Assembly (NCBI GenBank): GCA_002778195.1
Contig: PCDI01000004.1
Location: forward strand, 2,312,418 to 2,376,417
Direction of reading: 5' to 3'
DNA length: 64,000 nt
Source of the DNA: Raffaelea ambrosiae
Taxonomy: Eukaryota > Ascomycota > Sordariomycetes > Ophiostomatales > Ophiostomataceae
Numbering within the stretch: position 1 is the stretch's first letter; every line of letters starts with the position of its first letter. The position numbers and the translations under genes were made by a program. This document shows positions 45,127 through 56,417 of the stretch, in pieces. The notes under the pieces were generated by a model. The model did no database searches, was not told the DNA's origin, and worked only from the letters and a program-made list of their open reading frames with translations.

Positions 45127-46437
45127 CTAGCGGTGACGATGACGACGACGACGCTCGCGGTCTTCTCTGTTCTGATCATGTGCCTCCATGGACTGTCGCT
45201 CACGACGGCGTATCTGATCTGGATGCTCATAGTCCGGCGGTGCAAAGCGAGGCCGATGGGGTCCCTGCTGAAACTCCATCAGCTGGCGATAGCGGCCGTC
45301 CGAAATGCGATGGTGGCGGCGCAAGTAGCGCAGCAGGTCAAAGTCGGGCATCCAGTCGCCGAGATTTTTCTGGTCGTAGCGGAAGTGGTCGGCGATGTGG
45401 TAGAGCCGCATCTCAAAGTTCTTCTTGCGGTCATGATCATCCGGACGAGTCTCGTCGGTGTCGAAGAGAGTCTCGCAAAACCAGCAGATGCAGACGTGAG
45501 GGAAGTGATTCTGGAGATGGACACGCTCGATGTGGCTGATCCAGCCGTCCTCGTCGTCAGGGTGGAATTGCTCCCGGCAGGCGGTGAGCCTGGCAAACTC
45601 GCACGGCAGCATGTACTGCTGCTCACCAGCAGACGGCCCCAAAGGCATGGAAAGGGATGCTGAGGTGCTGGCTCCCTCGTATGCCGCATGGTGAACGGCA
45701 AAGGCCTCCTCGACCGGCATGATGTCAGAGCGGGTCGGCTGGTGGTCAGACAGATCGATAGCGAGGTCTTCCAGCTGCGCCTCAACGGACTCCCGCTCCC
45801 AGCGAGCACTCATGGCGTCCGAGTTGGACGGTGGACTTGTGGCCAGCTCGTGCAAGGGCTCCAGGCCGACGAACAGTGCTTGAACGGCAGGATTCCCACC
45901 CAGGGCTTCCAGATCGTGGGCGACGTCTGCCACCGGCTCCTGGCCAGCAAAGAGCGGGACGTTGGCGTTCCTGCGCGGTGGCGGCTCTGTGATTTGGGTT
46001 GTGGCATCGGACAGCGTATCGGAGCAGGACGAAAGAGCCGTGCTGATCGTCGAAGAAGTATCAGTTTCTTCGTGGACGGTATAGCCGCTGGGGGCCAAAT
46101 AGTGCCGGTTGCTGTAAGAGTCCGTCTCCAGGTCCAGATCTGGATATCCGTGAGTGTCAGCAGGGCTGGTCTCGTCAGCGCAAGGGGTACGTGGTGGATG
46201 CCTACCAACATCCTCGTCGGTATAGTCTGGGACCTGCCGAGGCAGCTCCCGCGTGGCAAAGCGGCTGCTCCCGACCCCGGAAACCCACTGCGCGATGCCG
46301 GACTGGCGGCCATCCGTGCCAGCAACTGCCGCCTGACCTGCGCCGGTAACACCATATGCCTGCCAGTCATAGTCTGTCCAGTCGTCCAGGCTGATCTCTG
46401 TCTGCCCATCGACGTTGTCGTTCCCGTACTGCGCCAT
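45127..46437 (-). CDS. Fungal protein with putative C2H2-like zinc-binding region
   Basis: A single exon of 436 residues starts at ATG 46437 (MAQYGNDNVDGQTE). Residues 1-270 are acidic and Ser/Thr-rich and probably disordered. Residues about 277-370 hold regularly spaced Cys/His: LPCEF...TACREQF, WISHIERVH, FPHVCICWFCETLF, then MRLYHIADHF. This looks like paired degenerate C2H2 fingers, as in many Pezizomycotina proteins of unknown role. The C-terminus is Arg/His-rich and basic (about 405-436, ending RRRRHRHR). A nuclear, possibly nucleic-acid-binding role is inferred. The open frame extends upstream to about 46890, but the protein-like composition starts at this Met. Confidence 0.75.
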   Translation of the reverse strand: MAQYGNDNVDGQTEISLDDWTDYDWQAYGVTGAGQAAVAGTDGRQSGIAQWVSGVGSSRFATRELPRQVPDYTDEDVGRHPPRTPCADETSPADTHGYPDLDLETDSYSNRHYLAPSGYTVHEETDTSSTISTALSSCSDTLSDATTQITEPPPRRNANVPLFAGQEPVADVAHDLEALGGNPAVQALFVGLEPLHELATSPPSNSDAMSARWERESVEAQLEDLAIDLSDHQPTRSDIMPVEEAFAVHHAAYEGASTSASLSMPLGPSAGEQQYMLPCEFARLTACREQFHPDDEDGWISHIERVHLQNHFPHVCICWFCETLFDTDETRPDDHDRKKNFEMRLYHIADHFRYDQKNLGDWMPDFDLLRYLRRHHRISDGRYRQLMEFQQGPHRPRFAPPDYEHPDQIRRRERQSMEAHDQNREDRERRRRHRHR

Positions 46438-48854
46438 CTCAGACGGTACGAAGAAGCAGAACACAGCTGACGAGATCGACGAGACTAGGAACGAACACGA
46501 ACTGGGCGAGGCGAAAGCGAAGAAGAGGCCCCGGAAAAAGAAAGAACGAAGAAAGAAGGGAATCAAACCCCAAAATACAATAAAACAGCGAACAAGACCA
46601 GAACCGAAGCACGAATTCTCAAATGGCCAGTGGCACAGCCGACCTGTCAACGAGAGAGGGATGCCCAAAGACAGGAGGACAGCATGCGTTGCCTTGCTGG
46701 TGTCTGCCTGTGGCCAGTCGATATTGGGCAGATGGCACTGGGGTGTGGGCAAGGTTGAACGGCGGCTGATGTGCACTGCAGGATGGGGTGCATCCACCGA
46801 CGAATAAGGGTTCGGGCAGGCGTGAGTTGGCAGCGCGAAATAGTCACCGTTTGGCGCCACCACTGCTTGCTCAGTCAATTCTCGGGACAACGCCTGGAGA
46901 GAAAAAAACGGAAACCGATGCTACGGAAGAGCACAAAGCCAGAAGGGACACGAGGCATCGCCGGTTATTTATGCTTCTTGCTCTAGGTCGACAGGACAGA
47001 CGAGCCGGACGAGAGACGCAGGAAGAGACAGGCGAGACGGGCGAGACGGGCGAGACAAGCGAAACAAGCGAAAGGGCAAAGCCAGAGGGACCAGCATGCT
47101 CGCCTGCCTAGGCTCCCAGCCATCGCATGTCGGCCTGCGCCGTCCCCGACACTGGTCTGCCCGAATCGCCGTCACGGGAAGCGACGCGTTCAGCAATTCA
47201 CGCAGTCGCGTCAGCGTCCACGCAATAGCGCATGCGTTTACACCGCGGCATATGACCTATTGTGCACGCCAGGGCCCCAGCGACGCCGGCTCGCCACGGG
47301 TGTATCGAGCCAGCCCGCGCCAAGAAGGGATGGCAGGATTTCTATTTCTGCGGGTGCTGTCACATCGAGAGACCTGGTGATGGCAGCCCTGTTGGCTCTG
47401 GTCGACTTGCCTTGGGCCCAACCAGAAACCGCGAACGATCGATTGCGAGTCGCCCTTTGTCTCCTGCATTGAATCGCTTTCACAGGCATTGCTAGACAGC
47501 GAACCCTCATTTCTTGTTCTTGGGCGAATGCTGCCCGCTGCCTGCCCGCGACCATCGATTGACGCGAGAGGTCAATTCGCGCAAGGAATTGGTTGCCCGG
47601 CTCACCCAGTCCTCCAACAGACAAACCAAACAAAACACACTATGCAAATCTACGACGCATGGCTCACGCTCCACACCCACAGCCGCCAGTCTGCGAGCAG
47701 TCGGCAGGCAGCCGTGCCCAATCGCTCTATCACCCGCCTCCTCATTCCGGGAATTTTCAGTCGAGGCTCACCTTTTGCAAGGGTCGGTGCGACTCGACCA
47801 ACGGACTTCTCAAATCATGACCAGCCACGTCAGGTCACAGACAATGGACCAAAAAGCTGTTTCGTTCTGTTTCCCGACCCATTTTTGCTACAATTGGTTC
47901 CTTCCACGAGGTGGCTGCATGAACTGGGCGGCGTCGGTCGTGGGTTGTCTCAGGCCATGCCCCACTATGCTGGCTGGATTGACACAGAACAAAGAACAAA
48001 GGGACAAAGGAATCGTCCCGGCACAGGCTAGCAATCCAGGCAGCAAACGGCTTTTTGGTCTTGGATTGTTTGTTTTGACCTTTTGAGAATCCCCAGACAT
48101 GAAGTGGGCATAATCTGGCCATTTAACTAACCACAGGTAGGCATCTTGCAAGCTAACTACATGTCAAATATCACATCTTTGGGGTCCTTGCCATGGCGTA
48201 AACTCCATGCCTTTGGGCCTGCCGCGAATGATTCTCTTGGATGGTGATCTGGCAGTGGGAGGGATGGGACAATTATCCCCCCCTCCCCCTTTCAAGATTG
48301 AGGCTCTGCGGACGGATGGTGCTGTTCGCGCCTTGGGTGTCCCCAAGTGTGACGCTGCTTCTGATTCTGTCACTCCCCCGCCCTCGTTCGCCCGGATATG
48401 GCAGTCCGGCAGACCGTCATTGGTCATCTGATAGCGCTTGCATACACGTACGTGTGGACGTCCAGCTGCCAGCTGCTCGATCTATCGGGACGCTGCAGGG
48501 AAATAGGACTAATCCATGCCTAAGCATCTCTCACTTGTGGGCGACTTGCCCTCTCGCTTCTGACGCTGCATTTTGGCCTGCAGCTGACGGGTGACTGCGT
48601 GGCACACCGTATGTGACGTTACCAGTCCTTCCTCTTTTGGCCCTCTTGGCCCTCTTTTTTGCTCGGTCACTTGTTACGGTCATGCCACGCGACCGCAGAC
48701 CGAGGCGCAATTGGAGTCGGAAGGGGCCGCACGGCTTGAGCTCGTGCATTCGTGTTTGCTTTGCTATTTTCTAACTGGCCGGGTCGGGCTTATGTTCGTG
48801 GTTATTGCATTTCTGCCCTCTCCTCTTCTTTTCTTGAGGGAGGTCCGAGTGGGC
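46438..48854. other. Intergenic region, 2.4 kb, with a 9-bp minisatellite
   Basis: It lies upstream of the zinc-finger gene and downstream of the coiled-coil gene. A 9-bp array sits at 47032-47076. No frame looks conserved and no splice model was found. Confidence 0.5.
47032..47076. repeat. 9-bp minisatellite, unit GCGAGACGG
   Basis: Five tandem units drift from GCGAGACGG to GCGAGACAA, GCGAAACAA and GCGAAAGGG. Intergenic; similar in length and purine richness to the array at 1982-2030. Confidence 0.88.
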
Positions 48855-50737
48855 TTACTCGGGTGCGCAGAGAACGCGGGCTTTGCAGATGACGTTTCGG
48901 TACTGCAGATGGCTCCCGGTCTCGTCGCCCAGCTTGATGATGCCAGGAAAAGTGACGCACGCAATCTCACGCTGCGCTAAGCCGTCGTCTTCTTCACCGC
49001 CAATGTCTTCCATGACAGATGCGTCGAACAACACCTGCTGATGCGGCAGGATCTCGGGCATGGTGACCTGGAAGACGGCTTTCTGTGTTCTGAGCTGACG
49101 AGACACATCAATGGCGCTTGCCACAAGGGCACGGAGGGCCTGGTCGCGGGCTTCTGTGTGTGGAGCGTCTGTGATGGCATCCAGCACATCGTTGACGCGG
49201 TCGACAACTTCATCGGTTACGCGGAGCGTTTCTGCTTCTAAGCTCCGGGAGGCGTCCTTGTTGGCGATGGCCAGAGTGAGGGCCCGCCACTGGTTGACAG
49301 GTTCGGCCGTGCCAGCTAGAAGAAACGGAAAAAAATGTGATCAGCAAAGGGTATTTATGACCTCCCACAAAACGGGGTCGTCATCGTCTTACCCATGCAC
49401 CGCAGATAAGTCTGGATCTCTTCCAGCTGGGCGGCGTGCCCGACCGGCAAGCCGACAAAGTAGGCGTCGAACACGATCTCGACGAGGAGGTGGGAGACAA
49501 CCGACTGGAGTAGTTGCAGCTTGGAGGAGCGAACCAAGTCTTCGTACATGGGGACAAGCCGGAAGAGCTCGTCGCAGGCCAGATTGTCAGGATTGATGTC
49601 TTGTGGTATTCTGTTAGTTTAGGCGAGATAGAGGCACACATGAGAAAAGAGAAAAGGCCAATTCAGGAGTCAAGGACCACCCACCGAGCTTGGCTCGCCG
49701 AAAGTGCACAATAACCCAGTTCTGCAGGCCGTTGGCCAGCCGGGCCATGCCATCGACAAACACCTCGTCGCTCAGCGCGACGGGCCCGTCAGCCCGTGTC
49801 GACGTGCTCACCCACTCCTTGAGCCCGCGCACCTGCTCCCGCAGCACGCGCACCTCCTCGTCGCGCACGGCCGCCGCGTGCTGCAGAGTGTCCCGCAACT
49901 CGCGCATCTCCTCCCAGCCGGAGCGCAAGTCGGTGCTCTCGGCCTCGCGCAGCTCCACCTGCGCCCGCAGCAGCCGCATCGTCGACTCGGCGGCCACCAT
50001 CTGCTGCTGCACGCGGGCGTGCTTGGCCTGCCAGAACGTCGCCGACGTCGACTCGGCCTTGCTCAGCTTGTCGAGCTCGCGCGCAAACTCTGTCTCCATC
50101 ACGGCCATGTCGCGCTGCAGCTGCGCAATGCGCAGGTCCTTCTCCTTGATCAGCTGGGCCGTGGCCGCCGCCGACGCAGGGATGCTGCCGCCGCCGCCGC
50201 CCGAGAAGGAGGACGATGAAGAGTTTGCGCTATTGCTGTTGCTGCTGCTGCTGTTGTTGTTGTTGTTGTTGACAATGTTCCCACCGCCACCGCCACCGCC
50301 ACCGTTGCCGCTGCCGCTGCCGCTGTTGCCCCCGCTGCTGTTGCCCCCGCTGCTGACACCGTAGCCCTGGAGGCTATGCATGCTGTGGATGCTGTGGGCG
50401 CTGCTGATGCTATTGCTTTGGTGGCGATGCAGCGAGTAGCTCTTGATGCTGTTGCTGCTGGACCCCCCCGGCGTAGCGGAGCCGGGCCCGCTGTCGGGCA
50501 TGATCAGGCCCACGCCGGGGCCGGCCCCGTTGACGCCAGCCACGGACACGCTGCCCTCGGGGACAGCTACGCGCGGTGGTGGAGCGATCATGACGCCGGC
50601 ATTGCTGGCCGTCGAGGCGGCGCTGTTGCTCGTGCTGTTGATGGTGTTTTCCGCACCGCCGCTATTACTTGTGCTCGTGCTCGTGCTCGTGGTGCCGTTG
50701 TTGCTATTGTTCCCCGCCACGATCGCCGTAGTATTCG

Positions 50738-50770
<33 letters not shown>

Positions 50771-51062
50771 TGTTGCTGTTGCTGTTGTTGTTGTTGTTGT
50801 TGTTGCCGCCAGTCGTGCTGCCGCTGCTGCTGGTGGTTCCAGCTGCTGCTGCGGCCGCCGCGGACGTGGTTCGGAGAATATGGGACGATGATGGCACGCC
50901 GGGCGTGGGTGTGCCTCGGCGTCTGCTGCTGCTGCGATTGCTGCTGTTCTGTGTAGCGGCAGCGATAACGGCCGCGGCGGATGCGTTTGTGGCGGTGGTG
51001 CTGTTATCGGTCGAGACAGCTGCTGGAGGAGACGAGGATCGAGGAGCATTCGTGTTCGTCAT
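48855..51062 (-). CDS. Coiled-coil protein with Asn/Ser/Gly-rich N-terminal half, function unknown
   Basis: Exons 51062-49685, 49599-49393 and 49315-48855 (introns 85 and 77 nt) encode 681 residues. The N-terminal 300 residues are low-complexity, with poly-Asn, poly-Ser, poly-Ala and poly-Gly tracts encoded by long GTT, GCT and CTG runs on the + strand. Residues about 305-435 form a coiled coil (LIKEKDLRIAQLQRDMAVME...). The conserved-looking C-terminal part spans all three exons, with FVDGMARLANGLQNWVIVHF, DINPDNLACDELFRLVPMYE, VVSHLLVEIVFDAYFVGL and VTMPEILPHQQVLFDASVME. I do not recognise the family by name. Intron 1 has a GTGGGT donor and a CAAG acceptor; the upstream CAG would shift the frame. 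Confidence 0.82.
50240..50870 (-). repeat. Coding trinucleotide repeat tracts (poly-Asn/poly-Ser/poly-Gly)
   Basis: Several runs of GTT, GCT/CTG and CCG/CCA on the + strand encode Asn, Ser and Gly tracts inside the coiled-coil protein. Such tracts often vary in length between strains. Confidence 0.85.
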
Positions 51063-52385
51063 TGTGAGACAGTGCGTGGCGCCCGGAAAAAAAAAGGGAG
51101 GGGAGGGGAGAGGAACAGCAAGCCAATAGGGCCAAAAAAAAAAAAAAATTTCAGAATGTCATGATTGTCATGATCGCTATGGTCATCGAACGCGTGCGCC
51201 GTGCAAAGACGTCAAAAATGCAAAGAGGACATGATGTAGGGCAGGGCAGATAGGGGAGAGGAAGGAAGAGAAGAGACAAGTAATCACTAGACAAGGCAGG
51301 AAGAGCAGAGAGGCTGAAAATTGGCCGGACCTGTCAGCCTTCCCACCTTCCCAAGAACGTCGCCTAAAATGAGTGGTCGCTGCTGCCTGCTGCTCCTGCT
51401 TCCAGCAACCGGTGGGGGCAGGGGCCAGAAAACAGATCAAAATCCGAAAACAAACACTGGCGAAATAAAGAGAGAAAGAAGGAAGAAAAAAATTGAGGCG
51501 GCGCAAAATGAAACCAAAAAAGGATGCCGCTTCTCTGCACCCCCAAATGTGAACAAAATGGCAATGCGGGCGTCCTGACTGAGGCCTGGCGGGGCCTGGG
51601 AGCTCCCCCAGTGGTCCAAAACCCAGTGGAAACGGCGCCTGGCGTGATGCTAAACCGGCTCTCTGCCTTGTCCAATTGTGTCACGTGGCCGACGCTGTAC
51701 ATATATCGTATACCAGAGGATCTCCAATGCCGGCACTCTTCTCTTCTCGAAAAAACAATGGACATGATCTTGTGGATATTTGCGAGCGGTCCTCTGTTTG
51801 GGATCGTATTTTCTGAAGGGCTTAGAGGACAACTCTACCCACCACCACAAACTGAGAACTTGATGTAGATCTGTCCGCTTCTTGATTTCTTGCTTGACTG
51901 TCACCATGAACAAGTTGTGTCTGCTTCCGGTTGCGTAGCGGCCACGTATCCTGGGTTGTTTGTTCCCCCACGGGGTCATTTACTTCTGTAGACCCTATGC
52001 AAAATCGGGTGACGTCATTGATGTTGACGGGACATGGGGTCCGTACACTACGACAAGGACAGAGGGCTTTTCCTTCGGCATTCCTCCTCGGCTGCAACTT
52101 CCAGCCCGCGTCCAGCATTGGTGAGACAAAGTAATTCTTTCGTTACCACCTTGCTTGAATTCTATGATTTTGCTTTGTTCTCATCCTGCTTTCCTTGATA
52201 ATGATGCCAAAGAGCCCCCATCATACCACTATTCTGTAATTTTGAGCTCTGGGTAGACGTCACTGTATCAACTGTGTCAGTAATGTTCTGCTCGCAAAGA
52301 TAACCATAGCAGGAGGAAAGGAAAACCAGAATCAAAGAATGGATCACAACAAAAGAGGGGGTGGGGGTGGGGGGGGGGTGACAAC
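51063..52385. other. Intergenic region
   Basis: Upstream of the coiled-coil gene and downstream of the amidase gene. It includes an A run near 51135-51148. No gene is recognised. Confidence 0.5.
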
Positions 52386-53602
52386 TTACGTTCGCCGCAC
52401 CAATGGCATCTTCTCCCGCACGCTCTCCCACACCCCTAGGTCGATGTCCACCAGACCCAGCTGGCCCACGGCGCCCTCTTCCGCATCGCCCGGTTCCGTC
52501 ACACTCTCGTCATCCCCACCGACCACACCACCCAGCCGGCACAGCACCCGGCCCCAAGGGTCGACCGCCAGACTCCGCCCGTAGCTCACCCGTTTGCCGT
52601 TGTGGCGGCCGACCTGCGCCGCCGCCACCACGTAGCATTGACTCTCGATCGCGCGAGCCCGCAGCAGGACCTCCCAGTGAGCACGGCCCGTCGGGACGGT
52701 GAAGGCCGAGGGGTAGGTCAAGATGTGGGCGGGGGCTGCGCGGGAGGCCGAGGTGGGCGACGAGGACGACGAGCTCGTGGGTCCCCCTTCTTGCCCCAAG
52801 GCGAGAGCCACTTCCGGAAACCGCAAGTCAAAGCAGATCAGACTGCCGACCCGGCCAATCGGCGTCTCGCGTGGTGGCTGGAGGACGGTGCCGGCCTGGG
52901 TGTGGGCGCTCTCGCGCAGGTTGGCGCCCGCGTAGTCGAACAGGTGAAGCTTGTCGTAGGATGCCGGCTCGTCCACCTGGCCGGCATCGTCGATCCAGAT
53001 GGTGCGGTTGAAGAGCTTCTTTGTCCTTCCTGCCTCTTCTTCTTCTTCTCCCCCTGCTGCTGCTGCTTCTGCTTTCAGATCACCTACAGCGGCCACGGCA
53101 ACCGTGGGCATGACCAGGTTGGCGACGCTGTAGGCCGCCTTGACCGTGACCGGCACATGGATGCCGACATGCACCGCAATGCGGTGTTTCTGGGCGGCCT
53201 CCTGCAGACCGCGGACAAAGGGGGACTGGGCAACAGGCTGGGCCAGGGCCAGGGACTCGGCGGGCGAGGAAGCAATGTAGTCGGAGGCCTCGGGCAAGAA
53301 GAGGACCTTGGTTTTTTATCAGAGGCGCCATTCATGTACTGGTCCGCCGTTGATATGCAAATACAGCCATACCAGCCAGATGACATAGGAACAATACTCA
53401 CTTTTGCCCCCGCTGCAGCAGCACGCTGGAGGAGGCTGACGCACTGCTCGAGGTTGTGGGCCATGGAGGCCGTCGAGCAGATTTGGCCGATAGCCTGTTC
53501 AAAGCGTGAAAGAATGGTCAGTTTTGCGCGAGCAATGTCACAGGAACTTTGCTGAAGATACCAGAGAACAGCGGCTGTGCCCGGACATACTGCGATCGCC
53601 AT
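52386..53602 (-). CDS. Nitrilase-superfamily amidase (yeast Nit2-like)
   Basis: Exons 53602-53591 (only 12 nt), 53494-53402 and 53306-52386 (introns 96 and 95 nt, all phase 0) encode 341 residues. Splicing gives MAIA-AIGQICSTASMAHNLEQC and GAK-VLFLPEASDY. The Glu-Lys-Cys catalytic triad is complete: Glu41 (LPEASDY), Lys154 (SYDKLHLFDY) and Cys193 (ICFDLRFPE). FPS-type (YPSAFTVPTGRAHWEVL), RARAIESQCYV and DPWGRVL motifs follow, as in yeast Nit2. That enzyme hydrolyses deaminated glutathione, a metabolite-repair step in cytosol or mitochondria; the same role is inferred here. An Ala/Glu-rich insert lies at about residues 105-130. Intron 2 ends in CCAAG. Confidence 0.9.
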
Positions 53603-54220
53603 TGCGGATATACGTCTGCTACTTCTGTGTCTTGGCTTTGGATTGGACTTCCAAGGAAGAAAGACGGAAATCGGAGGGGGGTGGAAGACCTATCGGCGTT
53701 TCTATGCTCAAGTGCGATGGCGGATGTGTGTCGGGGCCGATTTGGCGATCGGTCGGTGATAAGTGACTTGAAGCAGGGAGCTCCGCTGTTTTCTGTCGTC
53801 CCTTGGAGCAGGGCCCTAATACCGGTCGTTAAAGGCACACGCACGCATGGAAAATGACACTGGACGTATTCTGATGTGGCTCGCTTTCCTTGGCCACAGC
53901 CTATGCTTGAATTAGGAGACACNTGCGGTTTTCATCGGCAGCCAAAGCTAGGACGAATGTTGGTATGAAACACTAGGNAAGAGAATAAGAAGAGACTGCG
54001 CCCCTCCGTAGCAAATACATATGGATGTCCTGAATAAAAGTGATCGTCCCCAAGGCAGAAGTGCAGAAATGCAGAACCCCATCGCGCAGCCCAGACGGGA
54101 AAATAAAATACATTGTTTTTTAATGATAAAGAAAGCCCAGACGCCTTGCGCGCCCATGGAGCCAGGAAACGATCAATCAGTAGTTATTAGACAGCCGGCT
54201 TTTGAATACCGNCAGAGTAT
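53603..54220. other. Intergenic region with ambiguous bases
   Basis: Between the amidase start and the TAF4 stop. Three undetermined bases (53923, 53978, 54212) occur here, part of a cluster that continues into TAF4. No gene is recognised. Confidence 0.5.
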
Positions 54221-56417
54221 TCATCCTGTCCGGCTTGTAGTGGGCCCATCCAGCCGATTGTACGCATCTTGAAGAGCCACTGCTTCGCGTCCATCTGCCT
54301 CCAGAACGACCACCCAGTCGCGCAGCTGGATGTCCTTGCCCTTTTGCGTGTCCTCACGCCATGCCCCCATCTTTGTCCGTCCATCGCCGGTCAGCCTCAT
54401 AGGTTCGCCNGGCCGTCGGCCTGCAGCGCTATTGGGGCCGGCACCAGGGCCACCAGGGGCTCCACCACCACCACCGCCGCCGCCGCCGCCGCCTAGGCCA
54501 GTACCACCACCGAGACCCGACCTGTTAGGCGTTGATGCGCCACTACCGCCGCCTGACATCCAAGAGTACTTCTTTTTGNGTCCTCCCAGGAATGCCATAC
54601 TAGTGCGATTTGCACTCATCGTGTCGTTTTGCTCCGCTGCCTTGGCGGCTGCGTTCTTCTTAAGCTCCTTCTTGGTGGGCGGCTTCTCCGGCTCTGGTGC
54701 TACCGACCCAGACGTTGCAGGAGTGCCTGAACGACCTGTTGGCGTGGAAGGCGTTTGGTCTGTCAACTTGCCTTCGCGCTTCTGCCGTTTCCGCAATCTC
54801 ATTTCTTCCAAATCGCGCTCCTGTTTGCCCACTTCGCGTAGACTCTTGACCAGCGTGTTCATGGTTGCGATCTTCTTGACATTCTCGGCAGATGTAGCGC
54901 CAGCACCAGCAGCAGCAGCATCCTCTGTTTCTAATGGGCCTTTATCTGGTGTCAGTGGGGGAAATGGCAGGCCCTCCCTTTATATTTTATTAAAATCATC
55001 TTGGGGACAGACGCCACTCACGCTTCAATGGATTTGTGCCAGAATCGCCGGCACTTCCATTCTCCCCGTTGGAGGTCACCCCAGCACCTGGAGCAGGCAG
55101 CGGAGCTGCAGCATCGGCCCATTCCTCAGGGACAATGCCATGCGAAGTTTGCTGTCGCACTGTCGCCACTTTATTTGCATCCTCCAGCAGTTCCCTGATG
55201 CGGTGCTTGGTAGCCAAAGAGACTAGCGCGAGCTGGTCCGCNAGGTATGTNTCTTCCNGCAGGAACGTGCCCGTGGTCGAGATGAGAGTGCCGTCCGGGC
55301 CAACAGAAGTCCTCACAGCGACATGGGGTTTAGGGAATTCGGCGTCCTGTCGCATTCGCCCTGTAGTTGCAGGTGCCGACTTTGGGTCTAGAATGACGCC
55401 AATGCTGTGTTCTCGGGCAATTTTGTCGATCCGNGCGTGTAACGAATTGAACTCCAAGAAGCGGTTACGCAAAGCATTACCGCGCGTACTCGCGAGGGCT
55501 TTGGCAGACTCTTCCCATGCATGCTTGGCGGCCTCTGTCGCGGCCTTTGACTGGCTTTCGTCCTCAATTACCACCGCAGGCTGGTTTGCCACAAGCGAGC
55601 CGTAGAACGAGCTCCGTCTGCCAGGTGTGTTGGCAGGGAAGCCGGTTCTCGCCTCCGGCCTAAAGGTTCCGGCAAAATAGTCGGCCTGAAACTGCTCCTC
55701 CTGGCGAAGGTCGATGCCTGTGCCCGCGAGCGAGTCATCCACATCGTACTGGTATTCTTTTGCTGGCTTATCGACGGGCTTTGATGGCGGGCCCATAATC
55801 CCAGTTGGTGTCTGGATAGCCGGTGACGAGACCATCGGAGCGAACGTGTTCATCGTTGTCGATGGATGTATAGGAGCTGGGGCGATGTGGGGGAAAGGAG
55901 GACCGGAAGGCGTGGGTGGCCCCGTGGGCGTCGCCGGTGTCGAGTGCATTGTCTTTGGTGAAAACACTTGGCCGGCCGGCGACCCAGCTGGCATGGGCAT
56001 CGTTGGCGTCGCGGTTCCGTTTCCGTTGGTGAACGACGTATGATAGCCGCCCGGCAAGGTCATAGTGGGAGGTGCGGACGGCAGGGTGACAGGCGAGGCA
56101 GTCGCAGAAGGCGAGGCTGAGGAAGGCATGGGGAATACGGGAGCGTGTTGCTGGGCGGCACTTGCGGGCGTCGCCGTTGGCGAAGCCATCGAGTTTGGTG
56201 TCCCCGGCGTGATAGGGCTGCCGTGATTGGGACCGAGGGGTGAGAATAAAGGACCTGGCTGGGACAGACCTTGCGGTGATGGCGCTGGGGATAATCGTGG
56301 TTTCTTGGCTGGCGGTTGCGTAGAGAAAGCAGTCGGGTGGGCGCCAGGTGACGGCGCCGACATTTGGGACGACGGCGAAAAGGTCCTCTGAGGGACCTGG
56401 GGTTGCGGCTGCGCCAT
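54221..56417 (-). CDS. TFIID subunit TAF4
   Basis: Exons 56417-55022 and 54945-54221 (76-nt intron, GTGAGT...ACCAG) encode 706 residues. TAF4 pairs with TAF12 through a histone fold in TFIID and SAGA-like complexes to start Pol II transcription. The N-terminal 270 residues are Pro/Ser/Ala/Thr-rich. The TAF4 homology begins near YQYDVDDSLAGTGIDLRQEE and continues through FNSLHxRIDKIAREHSIGV, LALVSLATKHRIRELLEDAN and IATMNTLVKSLREVGKQERD. The C-terminus shows the typical WREDTQKGKDIQLRDWVVVL. Six undetermined bases lie inside the gene (54410, 54579, 55242, 55251, 55258, 55434), mostly making single unknown residues. The start ATG at 56417 gives MAQPQPQVPQRTF. Confidence 0.9.

Noticed and set aside
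46438..46890. N-terminal extension of the zinc-finger protein to 46890
   Set aside because: The added residues include hydrophobic, Phe/Ser-rich stretches that read like a translated CT-rich leader, and the gene's acidic style starts at 46437.
50443..51129. A long Leu/Val-rich open frame antisense to the coiled-coil protein
   Set aside because: It is the complement of poly-Asn and poly-Ser codon runs and not a membrane protein.
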